Origin: Exiguobacterium acetylicum
Lineage (GTDB): Bacteria; Bacillota; Bacilli; Exiguobacteriales; Exiguobacteriaceae
Direction: 5' to 3'
NCBI RefSeq assembly: GCF_019890935.1
Contig: NZ_CP082333.1
Coordinates: 2,134,001 to 2,198,000, forward strand
Length of the DNA stretch: 64,000 nucleotides
The notes under the pieces were generated by a model. It was given only the letters and a program-made list of their open reading frames with translations. It ran no database searches and was not told where the DNA came from. The translations under genes were made by a program, and so were the position numbers. This document shows, in pieces, positions 1-8,782 of the stretch (the first letter of the stretch is position 1; every line of letters starts with the position of its first letter).

Positions 1-410
1 CCTTTGTGCTTTTGATCAAAATAACTCGCAAGTCCGACGACGAGCACGAATTTACAAAGCTCGATTGGTTGAATCAAGAAGATACCGAAGTTCAACCATG
101 CGCGAGCCCCGTTTAGTGGTGCCGAAAACAGCGTCGCCATCAACATCAACCATGTAATCGCGTACAAGAGTAAACGAATCACTGGTCCACGGAACACCTC
201 ATGATTGATTTGTGAAACGAAAAGGAACAGCACGATCGCCATCGCATCAAACATCAACTGCTTCTCAAAGAAGGACGTATTCGCATAATCTCCACCGTTC
301 CACACGCTCGCACTATAGACCATGACCGTACTGATCGCCATGAGGATGAGCATCGTAAAGAAGAGACCATAGTCAAAAAATGCTCGTTTTTCTTTAAACT
401 TCGCTAACAT
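1..410 (-). CDS. ftsW: FtsW/RodA/SpoVE-family peptidoglycan polymerase, N-terminal part (cut by window edge)
   Basis: The visible N-terminal 136 residues begin MLAKFKEKRAFFDYGLFF and contain hydrophobic membrane segments, including the SEDS-family signature STVMVYSAS near the first helix. SEDS proteins are polytopic membrane glycosyltransferases that polymerise lipid II. The location beside ylaN matches the ftsW position of Bacillus subtilis, so septal FtsW is more likely than RodA; a second SEDS gene at 39430-40599 is the better RodA candidate. The rest of the gene lies outside the window. The family is certain; the FtsW assignment rests on synteny. Confidence 0.85.
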   Translation of the reverse strand, partial: MLAKFKEKRAFFDYGLFFTMLILMAISTVMVYSASVWNGGDYANTSFFEKQLMFDAMAIVLFLFVSQINHEVFRGPVIRLLLYAITWLMLMATLFSAPLNGARAWLNFGIFLIQPIELCKFVLVVGLASYFDQKHK

Positions 411-440
411 ATGTACACGTCCTTTTTTCATTTTCTAAAA

Positions 441-473
441 AAAAATACCCAAACGCCGCATTTCACGTTTGAG
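441..473 (-). terminator. Rho-independent terminator of ylaN
   Basis: Read on the minus strand, arms CAAACG/CGTTTG are followed by a run of nine T after TA. It separates ylaN from the downstream ftsW-like gene. Confidence 0.7.
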
Positions 474-480
474 TAGAAAA

Positions 481-759
481 TCAGCACGTCTCCGCATCAT
501 GTAAATCAGATAATTGCTGTTCAAGTGATTCGAGTAATTGTTTCCCCTCACCCGCATCAATCAGTTCAAGACGTACCGCAAAATCAATCTGACGGGATAA
601 TCCGAACATTTGTGTATCCAATACTTCCTCGTAAAGAGGACATTGTGGCATCGTTAAATTCGCAAGCTGGACCTCGATCAACCGGCGGATTTTTTGTGCA
701 TCCGCTTCTAGTAGCTCAAGAGCGCGCTGGCGATGAACTGTCTCGATTTCAGTTGACAA
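481..759 (-). CDS. ylaN: YlaN-family protein
   Basis: A 92-residue soluble protein with the near-invariant family core [23 protein letters not shown] (residues about 34-56, quoted across two stretches: [13 protein letters not shown] and [10 protein letters not shown]). In Firmicutes YlaN is linked to iron homeostasis and has been reported to act with Fur; it is essential or conditionally essential in some species. The start is a TTG at 759 preceded by AGGAGGG at good spacing. It is divergent from the gene at 883 and ends at its own terminator. Length is typical. Function in this organism is inferred from family only. Confidence 0.93.
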   Translation of the reverse strand: MSTEIETVHRQRALELLEADAQKIRRLIEVQLANLTMPQCPLYEEVLDTQMFGLSRQIDFAVRLELIDAGEGKQLLESLEQQLSDLHDAETC

Positions 760-839
760 TCCAATCCCTCCTCATCAAATGACGCGTTCCTGTTATAGCT
801 AAACTTTACCTTACTTTCGCCAACAATTCAACGTTTCGG

Positions 840-845
840 TATAAT
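840..845 (+). promoter_or_regulatory. Probable -10 box (TATAAT) for the gene at 883
   Basis: A perfect TATAAT lies 38 bp before the ATG at 883. No convincing -35 hexamer is seen at 16-18 bp. Confidence 0.5.
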
Positions 846-882
846 GGATTTGTTGGACTTACACATTTAGGGGGTAGAACAA

Positions 883-1344
883 ATGATTTTTCCGATTAAC
901 GGTAAAGTACGGCATCAGTTAACGATTGATCCGACAGTCTGGATCTTTGATGAACGAAAGGTAGCAATCGAGAAAATCGGGCAACCAGCCGACACAAGTG
1001 AACAAGAAGCGTACTACGCGAAAATGGGGGCTGCGTGGGATAAAGGCATCATGGAAGGCAGTCGTACGGATCACAATCGTCCGATGACACGTGCTGAAAA
1101 AGAAGCCGCGCTTCAAGGGTCATTCGCCATGGCGCTTGCACCGTTCATCCGGAATGCCGAGCTCTTACCGGATGCGATTGCCATTCGTTTCGAAGGCGAA
1201 GAAACGGTTGAACTTCCCCTTGAGCAACTCGACGAAGTGTATCTGCAGTTCTCACAAGACGGCAAAGTGTTAGCAGATGGACCCGTTCATCTGTTACACG
1301 GACAACGGATCGTCAAATCCGTTCATACGGTTACTGTCATATAA
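883..1344 (+). CDS. Conserved hypothetical protein, 153 aa
   Basis: The ORF starts at ATG 883 with GGGGGT seven bases upstream. The N-terminus MIFPINGKVRHQLTIDPTVWIFDERK resembles a Bacillales family that I recall being labelled peptidyl-prolyl isomerase in databases (quoted here as MIFPINGKVRHQ then LTIDPTVWIFDERK). I see no recognised PPIase motif, so I do not assert that function. No signal peptide or membrane segment is evident, so it is probably cytosolic. It stands alone between ylaN (divergent) and phoH (convergent) and ends in a shared terminator. Confidence 0.8.
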   Translation: MIFPINGKVRHQLTIDPTVWIFDERKVAIEKIGQPADTSEQEAYYAKMGAAWDKGIMEGSRTDHNRPMTRAEKEAALQGSFAMALAPFIRNAELLPDAIAIRFEGEETVELPLEQLDEVYLQFSQDGKVLADGPVHLLHGQRIVKSVHTVTVI

Positions 1345-1346
1345 GG

Positions 1347-1384
1347 AAAACGTGGTGCGCCTGAATAGACGCACCACGTTTTTT
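1347..1384. terminator. Bidirectional terminator between the gene at 883 and phoH
   Basis: Arms AAAACGTGGTGCG/CGCACCACGTTTT are flanked by A-run and T-run, so it can serve both convergent genes. Confidence 0.9.
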
Positions 1385-2700
1385 CATAGTAAATCGGCTG
1401 CGAGGCGCGCCAAGTTCGAGCGCTCCCCTTTGACGAGTTTGACATGTCCCGTCATTTTCTCATTTTTGAGTCGTTCTACGGCGTAGGATAGACCATTGGA
1501 ATACTCATCTAGATACGGATGATCAATCTGCTGTGGATCCCCGACTAACACGATTTTCGAATTTTCACCGACACGTGTCAAAATCGTCTTGACTTCATGT
1601 TTCGTCAAGTTCTGCGCTTCATCGATGATGATGAATTGTCCCGGCATACTACGTCCCCGGATGTACGTTAATGCTTCCAGTTGAATCGTCTTCATTCCGG
1701 CGAGAATGTTACCTAGTTCGTCTCCCGATCCCGTATTGAAAAGGTGTTCGAGGTTATCGTAGATAGGTTGCATCCACGGACGAAGCTTCTCTTCCATTTC
1801 ACCCGGCAAGTAGCCGATATCGTTTCCCATCGGTACGACAGGACGAGCAACGACCAGTTTTTTATATTTGTGCTCGTCTTCCACTTGCAGGAGCCCCGCA
1901 GCGAGTGCGAGTAACGTTTTTCCGGTACCTGCCTTACCAACGAGTGTCACAAGTGGTACGTCGTCACGTAATAATAACTCAAATGCCATCCGTTGTTGAA
2001 CGTTTCTTGGAATGACGCCCCAGACTTGATCGACATCGATCGAAAGTGCCCGGATGATCGGCAGGTTCTGATCAACGACGGCGATGGCTGAAGCTTTCGA
2101 CATGTTACTTTTTAAGATGACGAACTCATTCGGTTGCACTTTTTCTGGCAAGACATCCACTGAAAGCCGTTTGTCCTGATAGAAGGCATCAATATATTCC
2201 TGATCGACGGTCACTTCGATGAATCCTGTATAAAGACCGGTCAAATCAGCGATATGATCCGTCATATAGTCTTCAGCGACTAATCCATACGCATCCGCTT
2301 TGACGCGGACTAAGATATCTTTTGAGACGAGAATGACATCTCGTGGGGTCGTTTCGAGCTGTTGCTCCCGATGAATCGACCATGCGAGCTCGATAATCTT
2401 GTTATCGTTTGATTCATGCGTAAACGGCGAACCTTCATGAATGGAGTCCCCAATATCGACGCGAAGAATACCGCCGTTTCCAAGCGGAACTCCTGCATGA
2501 AGCTGACCCGTTTCCCGTAATTGGTCTAAGATGCGAGCTGTTTCTCGCGCATTGCGTCCAACCTCATCCATGTTGCGTTTTTTTCCATCTAGTTCTTCTA
2601 GTACGATCGCTGGTATGACGACGTCGTGCTCCTGGAATTGAAAAAGAGAAAGTGGATCGTGAAGCATGACATTAGTATCAAGTACGTATATTTTTTTCAT
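1384..2700 (-). CDS. phoH: PhoH-family ATPase with N-terminal PIN domain
   Basis: Residues 1-140 form a PIN nuclease-like domain (VLDTNVMLHD with acidic D8, EELDGK at 35-40). Residues 230-438 form a PhoH P-loop ATPase with Walker A GKAGTGKT (255-262) and Walker B FIIIDEAQN (356-364). This PIN-PhoH (PhoH2) architecture matches B. subtilis YlaK; such proteins are thought to unwind and cleave RNA. The position next to a YlaL-like gene, ylaI, ylaH and typA supports this. An AAAGGGG sequence precedes the ATG with somewhat long spacing. RNA substrate and physiological role are unknown. Confidence 0.95.
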   Translation of the reverse strand: MKKIYVLDTNVMLHDPLSLFQFQEHDVVIPAIVLEELDGKKRNMDEVGRNARETARILDQLRETGQLHAGVPLGNGGILRVDIGDSIHEGSPFTHESNDNKIIELAWSIHREQQLETTPRDVILVSKDILVRVKADAYGLVAEDYMTDHIADLTGLYTGFIEVTVDQEYIDAFYQDKRLSVDVLPEKVQPNEFVILKSNMSKASAIAVVDQNLPIIRALSIDVDQVWGVIPRNVQQRMAFELLLRDDVPLVTLVGKAGTGKTLLALAAGLLQVEDEHKYKKLVVARPVVPMGNDIGYLPGEMEEKLRPWMQPIYDNLEHLFNTGSGDELGNILAGMKTIQLEALTYIRGRSMPGQFIIIDEAQNLTKHEVKTILTRVGENSKIVLVGDPQQIDHPYLDEYSNGLSYAVERLKNEKMTGHVKLVKGERSNLARLAADLL

Positions 2701-2740
2701 TCCATCGTTCGCCCCTTTAGAGTCGAGTTTGTGATGAATG

Positions 2741-3193
2741 TTACGCTTTTAGGATGCGATGAACGAGTTGATCCAACCGTTCGGCTGCTTGTTCATCGTA
2801 TGTTTTTTCGATAGTCGGTCGTTGTGTGACAGCTGCTCCGTAAAACAAGATGTCACGTACCTCCTCAACGCGTCCCTCATAAAAAGCGAGTGGCAACGGA
2901 AGGTCTTCTTGCGGCGTAAACGCCTTGACGTCCGTACACGTTAAGCTGTACGTCGACTGATCTGCAAAAAAGATCAATGTGAAGACCGGATGTTCTCGTA
3001 ATGTTTTAACGAGATGAGAATCTGCTTCGATTGTAAATCGAACCGTTTGCGAATCCGTCGCATGTACCCAACTGATTGCATGTGTGATGGGCCAATGTTT
3101 GGATTGATCATGCGTAATTAAAAAAACGAGTGGTAATTGCGATAGTGCTTCTAGTTGACCTGAGTTGAGCTGTTGTTCAACTTTATTTGCCAT
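2741..3193 (-). CDS. FMN-binding split-barrel (pyridoxamine oxidase-like) protein, YlaL-like
   Basis: This 150-residue protein has an alternating hydrophobic pattern (LPLVFLITHDQSKHW, TVRFTIEADSHLVKTL, VFTLIFF) typical of small PNPOx-like flavin split barrels. Position beside phoH corresponds to ylaL of B. subtilis, although I cannot confirm orthology from sequence alone. GGGGGTGATGTC precedes the ATG at 3193. It lies 40 bp upstream of phoH and probably shares its transcript. Flavin binding is inferred. No membrane segment is seen. Confidence 0.75.
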   Translation of the reverse strand: MANKVEQQLNSGQLEALSQLPLVFLITHDQSKHWPITHAISWVHATDSQTVRFTIEADSHLVKTLREHPVFTLIFFADQSTYSLTCTDVKAFTPQEDLPLPLAFYEGRVEEVRDILFYGAAVTQRPTIEKTYDEQAAERLDQLVHRILKA

Positions 3194-3310
3194 GACATCA
3201 CCCCCTCTACGACTTAGTGATGATATTTCGAGATATACTTCTCGTTTCCCTTTTTTACATCTGAATAATCTTCTAATATGATATACTAAGAAAAAAAGGG
3301 AGGACCTGGC

Positions 3311-3514
3311 ATGCGAGTGAAATGTACGATTTGCGATAAGCGTGAAACGATTGATGATTGGTCCTTCACGGCGAAGCGATTACGCAATAAACCTGTTCGT
3401 GTCCACATTTGTGATGAGTGTCGATCACGCGTAGAAGAACGGACACTTGAACGCCACGCTTCTGGACAATTCCATCTATACCCGACTTGGGAAACGAAAC
3501 GAAAACACTGGTAA
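3311..3514 (+). CDS. ylaI: YlaI-like zinc-ribbon protein
   Basis: A 67-residue basic protein with two CxxC knuckles, CTIC (residues 5-8) and CDEC (about 36-39), separated by an AKRLRNKP linker, as in the YlaI/DUF2197 family. The four cysteines should bind one zinc ion. GGGAGGACC precedes the ATG. Its function is unknown; the basic linker suggests nucleic-acid or protein binding, but this is only inference. It is divergent from the YlaL-like gene and convergent with the sugar dehydrogenase gene. Confidence 0.88.
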   Translation: MRVKCTICDKRETIDDWSFTAKRLRNKPVRVHICDECRSRVEERTLERHASGQFHLYPTWETKRKHW

Positions 3515-3555
3515 ATAAAAGGTCTGCGGGGAAATTCCCTGACAGACCTTTTATT
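3514..3555. terminator. Bidirectional terminator between ylaI and the sugar dehydrogenase gene
   Basis: Arms AATAAAAGGTCTG/CAGACCTTTTATT form a 13-bp stem with inner pairing GGGG/CCCT. It overlaps the ylaI stop codon. Confidence 0.9.
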
Positions 3556-3557
3556 GT

Positions 3558-4655
3558 TCATCGATTGATACGAACGAGTCGATCATCATCTGCCGTTGGA
3601 TTCCCTCTTCCGTCCGTATTATTTGTAATATAGTAAATTGATGTCTCGTCAATCCAGACATCTCGAATCCGACCTTGATTTTCGACGATCGTCTTGACTC
3701 GCTTCGTCTCTAGATCGATGGTTTGTAATCGTTGTCCGACAAGTGTTGCAAAATAAAGTGTATTCTCTGCTGTTGCAACTCCACTTGGTGCAACAGATTG
3801 TTCTCCTACTTCATACCACGGCGTCACCAGTCCGTCTGCTTGTTCTTTCCCTTCAATCGTCGGCCATCCATAATTCTTTTGTTCGATTCGGTTGATTTCA
3901 TCGTGCCCACTTTGCCCATGTTCACTTGCATACAGTTGATCATCGACGAAAACAAGTCCTTGTGGATTCCGGTGACCGAGACTGTAGACGTATCCTTTTT
4001 GATTCCCTTCGAACGGTTCCCCTTCCGGTGTGATGCGTAAAACCTTTCCTGCCAATGAATCAATGTCTTGCGCCAGTTCAGGATTCGCTGCGTCTCCTGC
4101 TGTGACATAGAGCGCGCCTTCAGGTCCCCACTCCAGCCGTCCCCCGTTATGAATCGTCGCTCCGGGAATATCATCGAGTAAGACACGTTCTTCCGTCCAC
4201 TGGTCACCCTCTTCTTTTATCGCGATGACGCGATTCGTCGCTTGCCCTTGTTTAGCGTACGTATGGTAGACGTATGCCGTCTGATTGTCCTTAAAATCAG
4301 GATCAAGTACCATCCCAAGTAATCCACCTTCTCCTTCAGCGAGAACATCCTCTTTCAGCTGAAGGCGCATCCGTTCATAGTCACCTTGTTTTCCTTTGAC
4401 AATCGTTCCTTCTCGTTCCGTGATGTAAAATACCTCTTCTTCTCGGACAATATTCCACGGAGCGTTTAGCTCTTTAAATACGACGTCTTCTTGCGCTTGA
4501 GATGATTGTGTCGCTTCTTGATCACTTGAATCCTGTTGGTTGTTTTCTTGTGTCGTCTGATTCGTTTCCTCTGTTGACGATTCTTCTGATGTTTGTGTAC
4601 AGCCCATCAGAACACCCGCTAACAGGAGGGGTGATATGACATACTTGATCTTCAA
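3558..4655 (-). CDS. PQQ-type sugar (glucose/sorbosone) dehydrogenase lipoprotein
   Basis: The protein begins with a lipoprotein signal peptide ending LMGC (Cys19), then a low-complexity S/T/E/Q linker to about residue 55, then a beta-propeller of the glucose/sorbosone dehydrogenase family (NAPWNIV, GEGGLLGMVLDPDF, GGRLEWGPEGALYVTAGD, GHRNPQGLVF, SEHGQSGHDEINRI). Family enzymes oxidise aldoses with PQQ on the cell surface. Whether PQQ is available here is unknown, so the enzyme may depend on external cofactor. The start is a TTG with AAGGGGG eight bases upstream. It occupies the place where B. subtilis has the unrelated lipoprotein YlaJ. Confidence 0.9.
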   Translation of the reverse strand: MKIKYVISPLLLAGVLMGCTQTSEESSTEETNQTTQENNQQDSSDQEATQSSQAQEDVVFKELNAPWNIVREEEVFYITEREGTIVKGKQGDYERMRLQLKEDVLAEGEGGLLGMVLDPDFKDNQTAYVYHTYAKQGQATNRVIAIKEEGDQWTEERVLLDDIPGATIHNGGRLEWGPEGALYVTAGDAANPELAQDIDSLAGKVLRITPEGEPFEGNQKGYVYSLGHRNPQGLVFVDDQLYASEHGQSGHDEINRIEQKNYGWPTIEGKEQADGLVTPWYEVGEQSVAPSGVATAENTLYFATLVGQRLQTIDLETKRVKTIVENQGRIRDVWIDETSIYYITNNTDGRGNPTADDDRLVRINR

Positions 4656-4724
4656 TGTTTTTTCCCCCTTTTAGTATTCTAGTTCCCGCTACGCTTTAAA
4701 TCATGCATCTGAATTGGCTCAAAA

Positions 4725-4758
4725 AAAAGAACGAACCTCCGAAGAGATTCGTTCTTTT
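4725..4758 (-). terminator. Terminator downstream of ylaH
   Basis: Arms AAAAGAACGAA/TTCGTTCTTTT lie just downstream of ylaH on the minus strand, followed there by a T-run. Confidence 0.85.
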
Positions 4759-4777
4759 GATTCATGACATGCTTCCG

Positions 4778-5131
4778 TCAAGAAGCTGTCCGTTCACGTT
4801 CACGCTTGACCATCCACATCCGGAAGCGATAAATACCAAGTACGAAGACCATCGCAAGGAGTACTTCAGGAATCGGCCATGTCCAGAAGACAAGCGTCAA
4901 TGCTGCCGAGAACACGGCGAGCAAGAGATAGACGATCAGTGATTTCCACCATGCTAGTTCCTTAGCAAATCCTAACTTAAAGACGACAAGCGTCAAGATG
5001 ACGACGGTAATCATTAAAGGATAAAATCCCGCTTCGATGTTATTCGGATCACTTCCAATACCGAGAAGTTTCGCGATGAACGGAATATCGTATTTCGAGA
5101 AATCAGAAGCAACGGCAGCTTGTGCATTCAT
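4778..5131 (-). CDS. ylaH: YlaH-like membrane protein
   Basis: A 117-residue protein with three hydrophobic segments (YPLMITVVILTLVVFKLGFA, SLIVYLLLAVFSAALTLVFW, PIPEVLLAMVFVLGIYRF) and a basic C-terminus, consistent with the YlaH family. GGGGGAC precedes the ATG. It starts 26 bp after the end of typA and is probably co-transcribed, as in B. subtilis. No function is known. Confidence 0.85.
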   Translation of the reverse strand: MNAQAAVASDFSKYDIPFIAKLLGIGSDPNNIEAGFYPLMITVVILTLVVFKLGFAKELAWWKSLIVYLLLAVFSAALTLVFWTWPIPEVLLAMVFVLGIYRFRMWMVKRERERTAS

Positions 5132-5157
5132 TGCCAGTCCCCCTATTCGTTCAAGAC

Positions 5158-7005
5158 TTAATCTTTACCTAGACGACGACGTTTTTCTTGCTTTTCACGT
5201 TCGTTTTTGTTCAAGACTTGTTTACGGAGACGAACCGATTGTGGTGTGATTTCACAGTACTCATCTTCGTTCAAGAATGTCAACGACTCTTCAAGTGAGA
5301 AGACACGTGGACGTTTAAGAACGTTTGTTGAGTCTTTTGCAGATGCACGCATGTTCGTTAATTGTTTTGCTTTAACGACGTTGACAGCGAGATCGACATC
5401 ACGGTTACATTCGCCGATGATCATACCTTCGTATACTTCGATACCAGGCTCGATGAAGATCGTTCCGCGGTCTTCAAGAGCTGAGATTGCGTAAGCAGTT
5501 GCTTTACCTGTTTCGATTGAGACCATAACACCACTACGACGTCCACCGATATCCGCTTGGATGAACGGACGGTATTCTTCGAATGTGTGGTTCATGATTC
5601 CGTATCCGCGTGTAGCAGAGAGGAATTCGTTACGGTAACCGATCAAACCACGTGAAGGAACGATGAATTCCATCTTCGTTTGACCGTTGTCCATTGTTTG
5701 CATGTTCGTCAATTCACCTTTACGGAGACCGATCGATTCCATGACAGAACCTGTGTACTCTTCTGGTGTATCGATGACGACGCGTTCGAATGGCTCGACT
5801 TTGACGCCTTCTTCTTCTTTGATGATTACTTGCGGTTTCGATACTTGAATTTCGTATCCTTCACGGCGCATGTTTTCGATCAAAATCCCGAGGTGAAGTT
5901 CCCCACGGCCAGAAACGATCCAGCGGTCCGGTGAGTCCGTGTTTTCGATGCGAAGTGAAACGTCTGTTTCGAGTTCTTTTTCAAGACGCTCTTCGATTTT
6001 ACGTGAAGTAACGAGATCCCCTTCACGACCAGCGAATGGCGAGTTGTTGACGATGAATGTCATTTGAAGCGTTGGCTCATCGATACGTAATAATGGGAGT
6101 GGATCAACGTGTGAAGTCGGGCAAACCGTCTCACCGACGTTAATATCTTCCATACCAGCGATCGCGATCAAATCTCCAGCTTTTGCTGTTTCGATTTCGA
6201 CACGTTTTAGACCGAAGTAACCGAACAACTTCGTAACACGGAAGTTCTTCGTTGAACCATCAAGTTTTGAAAGCGAAACGCTATCGCCAACTTTGATTTC
6301 TCCACGGAAGACACGACCGACACCGATCCGTCCGAGGTAGTTATCATAGTCAAGCATCGTCACTTGGAACTGAAGCGGTTCCATTGTGTTATCGACAGGT
6401 GCTGGTGTGTGCTCAAGAATCAAATCAAGAACGTTCGTGATTGTATCTTCTTGTTTTTCTAATTCGGGTTCAAATGAACTTGAGCCGTTGACTGCCGATG
6501 CATAAACGACTGGGAATTCGAGTTGATCTTCGTCAGCTCCGAGGTCGATCAAGAGATCTACGACTTCGTCGACGACTTCAAGAGGACGGACCATCGGTTT
6601 GTCGATTTTGTTGACGACGACGATTGGTTGAAGTCCTTGCTCGAGTGCTTTTTTCAAAACGAAACGTGTTTGTGGCATACAGCCTTCACGTGCATCGACG
6701 ACGAGGATGACGCCATCAACCATACGCATGATCCGCTCAACTTCTCCACCGAAATCGGCGTGTCCTGGCGTATCAACGATGTTGATGCGTGTGTTTTTGT
6801 AGTCAATTGCAGTGTTTTTCGCAAGAATCGTGATTCCACGTTCCCGCTCGATGTCATTTGAGTCCATTGCGCGTTCTTCGACTTGTTCGTTCGTACGGAA
6901 CGTACCAGACTGTTTTAAAAGCTCATCGACTAATGTTGTTTTACCATGGTCAACGTGGGCGATGATCGCAACGTTGCGTAAATCATTTCGTACTAATGTT
7001 GTCAT
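5158..7005 (-). CDS. typA: Translational GTPase TypA/BipA
   Basis: 615 residues, full length for the family. G1 motif AHVDHGKT is at residues 16-23, RERGITI is the G2/switch region, DTPGH is G3 and NKID is G4. Elongation-factor-like domain II, an EF-G domain V-like region, and the BipA-specific C-terminal domain follow. TypA binds ribosomes and aids 50S assembly and growth under cold or stress. I place the start at ATG 7005 because GAGGT lies eight bases upstream; a longer in-frame extension lacks a ribosome site. It is followed by ylaH. Confidence 0.97.
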   Translation of the reverse strand: MTTLVRNDLRNVAIIAHVDHGKTTLVDELLKQSGTFRTNEQVEERAMDSNDIERERGITILAKNTAIDYKNTRINIVDTPGHADFGGEVERIMRMVDGVILVVDAREGCMPQTRFVLKKALEQGLQPIVVVNKIDKPMVRPLEVVDEVVDLLIDLGADEDQLEFPVVYASAVNGSSSFEPELEKQEDTITNVLDLILEHTPAPVDNTMEPLQFQVTMLDYDNYLGRIGVGRVFRGEIKVGDSVSLSKLDGSTKNFRVTKLFGYFGLKRVEIETAKAGDLIAIAGMEDINVGETVCPTSHVDPLPLLRIDEPTLQMTFIVNNSPFAGREGDLVTSRKIEERLEKELETDVSLRIENTDSPDRWIVSGRGELHLGILIENMRREGYEIQVSKPQVIIKEEEGVKVEPFERVVIDTPEEYTGSVMESIGLRKGELTNMQTMDNGQTKMEFIVPSRGLIGYRNEFLSATRGYGIMNHTFEEYRPFIQADIGGRRSGVMVSIETGKATAYAISALEDRGTIFIEPGIEVYEGMIIGECNRDVDLAVNVVKAKQLTNMRASAKDSTNVLKRPRVFSLEESLTFLNEDEYCEITPQSVRLRKQVLNKNEREKQEKRRRLGKD

Positions 7006-7189
7006 AGGTGTGTACCTCTTTCTATTCATTTAAATAAATCTTATCATACTTTCGGTCAACTTTAAGAGTATAGCACAGGTAGAGTCCTAATTGGCAATGA
7101 CTAAGATTCGACATCACTCCGAAAGCCTTTTCATTATCCTTCATTCACGCTACACTGTTAACGTACTCACGGGTAGAGGGGGAAAAAAC

Positions 7190-7360
7190 ATGCGCCTGCT
7201 ATTTTTATTACTCGCCATGCTTGCCGTAGGATCCATGGCAGCCATCGGCATCTTCATCGCAGAACAAAACGTACCGATGACGATTGCCTCTGTCATCTTG
7301 ATGATTGTTACGATGGGTGCCGGGTTCGTTTTAAAGGCACGTTTGCGAAAACAAGCATGA
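7190..7360 (+). CDS. ylaF: YlaF-like small membrane protein (DUF5325)
   Basis: A 56-residue protein with two transmembrane helices (LLFLLLAMLAVGSMAAIGIF and MTIASVILMIVTMGAGFVL) and a basic tail, matching YlaF in size and position next to typA. The start at ATG 7190 is chosen because AGAGGGGGA precedes it; a longer in-frame ORF starting at 7091 lacks one. Divergent from typA. Function unknown. Confidence 0.85.
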   Translation: MRLLFLLLAMLAVGSMAAIGIFIAEQNVPMTIASVILMIVTMGAGFVLKARLRKQA

Positions 7361-7362
7361 AC

Positions 7363-7402
7363 AAAAAGGTTCCTTTCGTTCAAGACGAAAGAAACCTTTT
7401 TT
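7363..7402. terminator. Bidirectional terminator between ylaF and the inositol monophosphatase gene
   Basis: Arms AAAAAGGTTCCTTTCGT/ACGAAAGAAACCTTTTT with one mismatch. Confidence 0.9.
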
Positions 7403-8187
7403 CAATCCTCTTGTGTTTGTACGAATGTCAACACATCTTCAACGAATGTCTGGCTCCCTGCTAGCACACTCGTTTGTTCGAGAAATGACATCGATTCACC
7501 TGTGATCGTTCCGACACGCCCACCGACCTCTTCAATCAATAACTGACCAGCTGCGTAATCCCAAGGCATATTACGCATCGTGATATACCCATCAACACGT
7601 CCTGCAGCTGTCCATGCGAGTTCAAGTGATGCTGCACCGATTGCTCGTACACCTACCGCGTGTCGTACGAGTGGCGCAAGACGATCCGTATTGATTCGAC
7701 GATTTGGTGTCACCCAGGTCGCGTTCATACAGATGATTGCTTCTTTAACACTCCGCTCCTCGATTTGTGGTAACCGTATGCCGTTTTGATAAGCACCATG
7801 CCCTTTGATGACATGGAACAACTCGTCCGCCATGACATCGTAGACGAACCCATAATGTAACTCACCATCTATCATGATCGCAATCGAGATGGCAAACATT
7901 CGTTTTTGACGAATGAAGTTCATCGTTCCATCAATCGGATCAACGAACCAGATCGTGCCTTCGAGTGTATCAGGTCGAGCGATTCGCCCTTCTTCCCCAT
8001 AAATATGATGATTCGGATAACGATCTAAAATACCTTGAATCAATAAGTCCTCGACGGCTTGATCAATCTCTGTCACTAAATCGCTTTTTCCGGTTTTTTG
8101 TTCGACGTGATACGAACCATCAATTTTTTCGCGAATGTATTTTCCCGCTCGTTTGATCAAATCTATCGCATCCAACTCAATCTGCAT
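7402..8187 (-). CDS. Inositol monophosphatase family protein (SuhB/YktC type)
   Basis: 261 residues with all Mg2+-site motifs of the family: GEEG (64-67), DPIDGTMNF (83-91) and WDYAAG near residue 208. These enzymes hydrolyse inositol-1-phosphate and related small phosphate esters, including NADP(H) in some bacterial members. GAAGGAG lies nine bases before the ATG. In B. subtilis the equivalent gene yktC also lies near yktA and speA. Physiological substrate cannot be told from sequence. Confidence 0.93.
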   Translation of the reverse strand: MQIELDAIDLIKRAGKYIREKIDGSYHVEQKTGKSDLVTEIDQAVEDLLIQGILDRYPNHHIYGEEGRIARPDTLEGTIWFVDPIDGTMNFIRQKRMFAISIAIMIDGELHYGFVYDVMADELFHVIKGHGAYQNGIRLPQIEERSVKEAIICMNATWVTPNRRINTDRLAPLVRHAVGVRAIGAASLELAWTAAGRVDGYITMRNMPWDYAAGQLLIEEVGGRVGTITGESMSFLEQTSVLAGSQTFVEDVLTFVQTQED

Positions 8188-8243
8188 TTGAGTTCACTCC
8201 TTCATCGTTGTTTCCAGCTTCTTCTATAGTAACAAAAAAAGAA

Positions 8244-8266
8244 AACCAGCGAACAGTTCGCTGGTT
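8244..8266 (-). terminator. Terminator of the 62-aa protein gene at 8312
   Basis: Perfect arms AACCAGCGAAC/GTTCGCTGGTT with a one-base loop as drawn, followed on the minus strand by a T-rich tract. Confidence 0.8.
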
Positions 8267-8311
8267 GAAGAGTTGATATTTTATTATAAGGTAGAGATCG
8301 GAACGTTGAAA

Positions 8312-8500
8312 TCAAGCTTCAAGACGTACCATCTCTTGACGATATTTTTCGAGACGCTCTTTACTTGCGCCAACAGCTTCTGCGTCACTTGCCACCATCG
8401 CATCATGTAATGTAGCAAGCTCATAATCGATTTCGAGACGCAATACAGGAATGCGTTTTTCTGCATCTTTTCTCTTGTATGCTTCTATCACTTGTTTCAC
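8312..8500 (-). CDS. Small helical hypothetical protein
   Basis: About 62 residues, charged and predicted helical (MKQVIEAYKRKDAEKRIP, then a leucine/glutamate-rich tail ending EMVRLEA). I do not recognise the family. The GTG start at 8500 is preferred because AAGGAG lies about ten bases upstream; an earlier GTG sits directly on the ribosome site. The unit is self-contained: a TTTACA-N17-TATTAT promoter overlapped by two dyads upstream and a terminator downstream. It sits between yktC-like and yktA-like genes. Confidence 0.75.
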   Translation of the reverse strand: MKQVIEAYKRKDAEKRIPVLRLEIDYELATLHDAMVASDAEAVGASKERLEKYRQEMVRLEA

Positions 8501-8568
8501 AGTAACCACACTCCTTCGCGGGATAAACAGAGGTTTAATTTGTCAGACAATTGCGACTTATTAGTGGA

Positions 8569-8613
8569 TTGAATCTATAATAGTACGATTCAACTTAGAT
8601 GTAAAGCATCTAA
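8569..8613 (-). promoter_or_regulatory. Promoter with two tandem dyads, upstream of the 62-aa gene
   Basis: On the minus strand, TTTACA (8605-8600), a 17-bp spacer and TATTAT (8582-8577) form a sigma-A promoter. Dyad 1, TTGAATC-N11-GATTCAA (8569-8593), covers the -10. Dyad 2, TTAGATG-N5-CATCTAA (8595-8613), covers the -35. Both have perfect 7-bp arms. Confidence 0.6.
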
Positions 8614-8733
8614 TTTTAAAAAATACAGTTTCACATATTTGTAAGGCCAACGTCTTGTATGTAGTATATAGCCGCTTCCTTTCCACTTTAAACAAATGTT
8701 GATCATTTCCCGCACATTTCCAGTCGGATTAAA

Positions 8734-8772
8734 AGATAAGACTCCTATACGATCGCATAGGAGTCTTATCTT
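8734..8772 (-). terminator. Terminator of the yktA-like gene
   Basis: Perfect 15-bp arms AGATAAGACTCCTAT/ATAGGAGTCTTATCT, followed on the minus strand by TTTT. Between here and 8613 I see no gene. Confidence 0.9.
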
Positions 8773-8782
8773 CATGATTCAA

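Noticed and set aside
8590-8775. 61-residue minus-strand ORF between yktA and the 62-aa gene
   Set aside because: It begins inside the yktA terminator hairpin and has no ribosome site; translation looks random.
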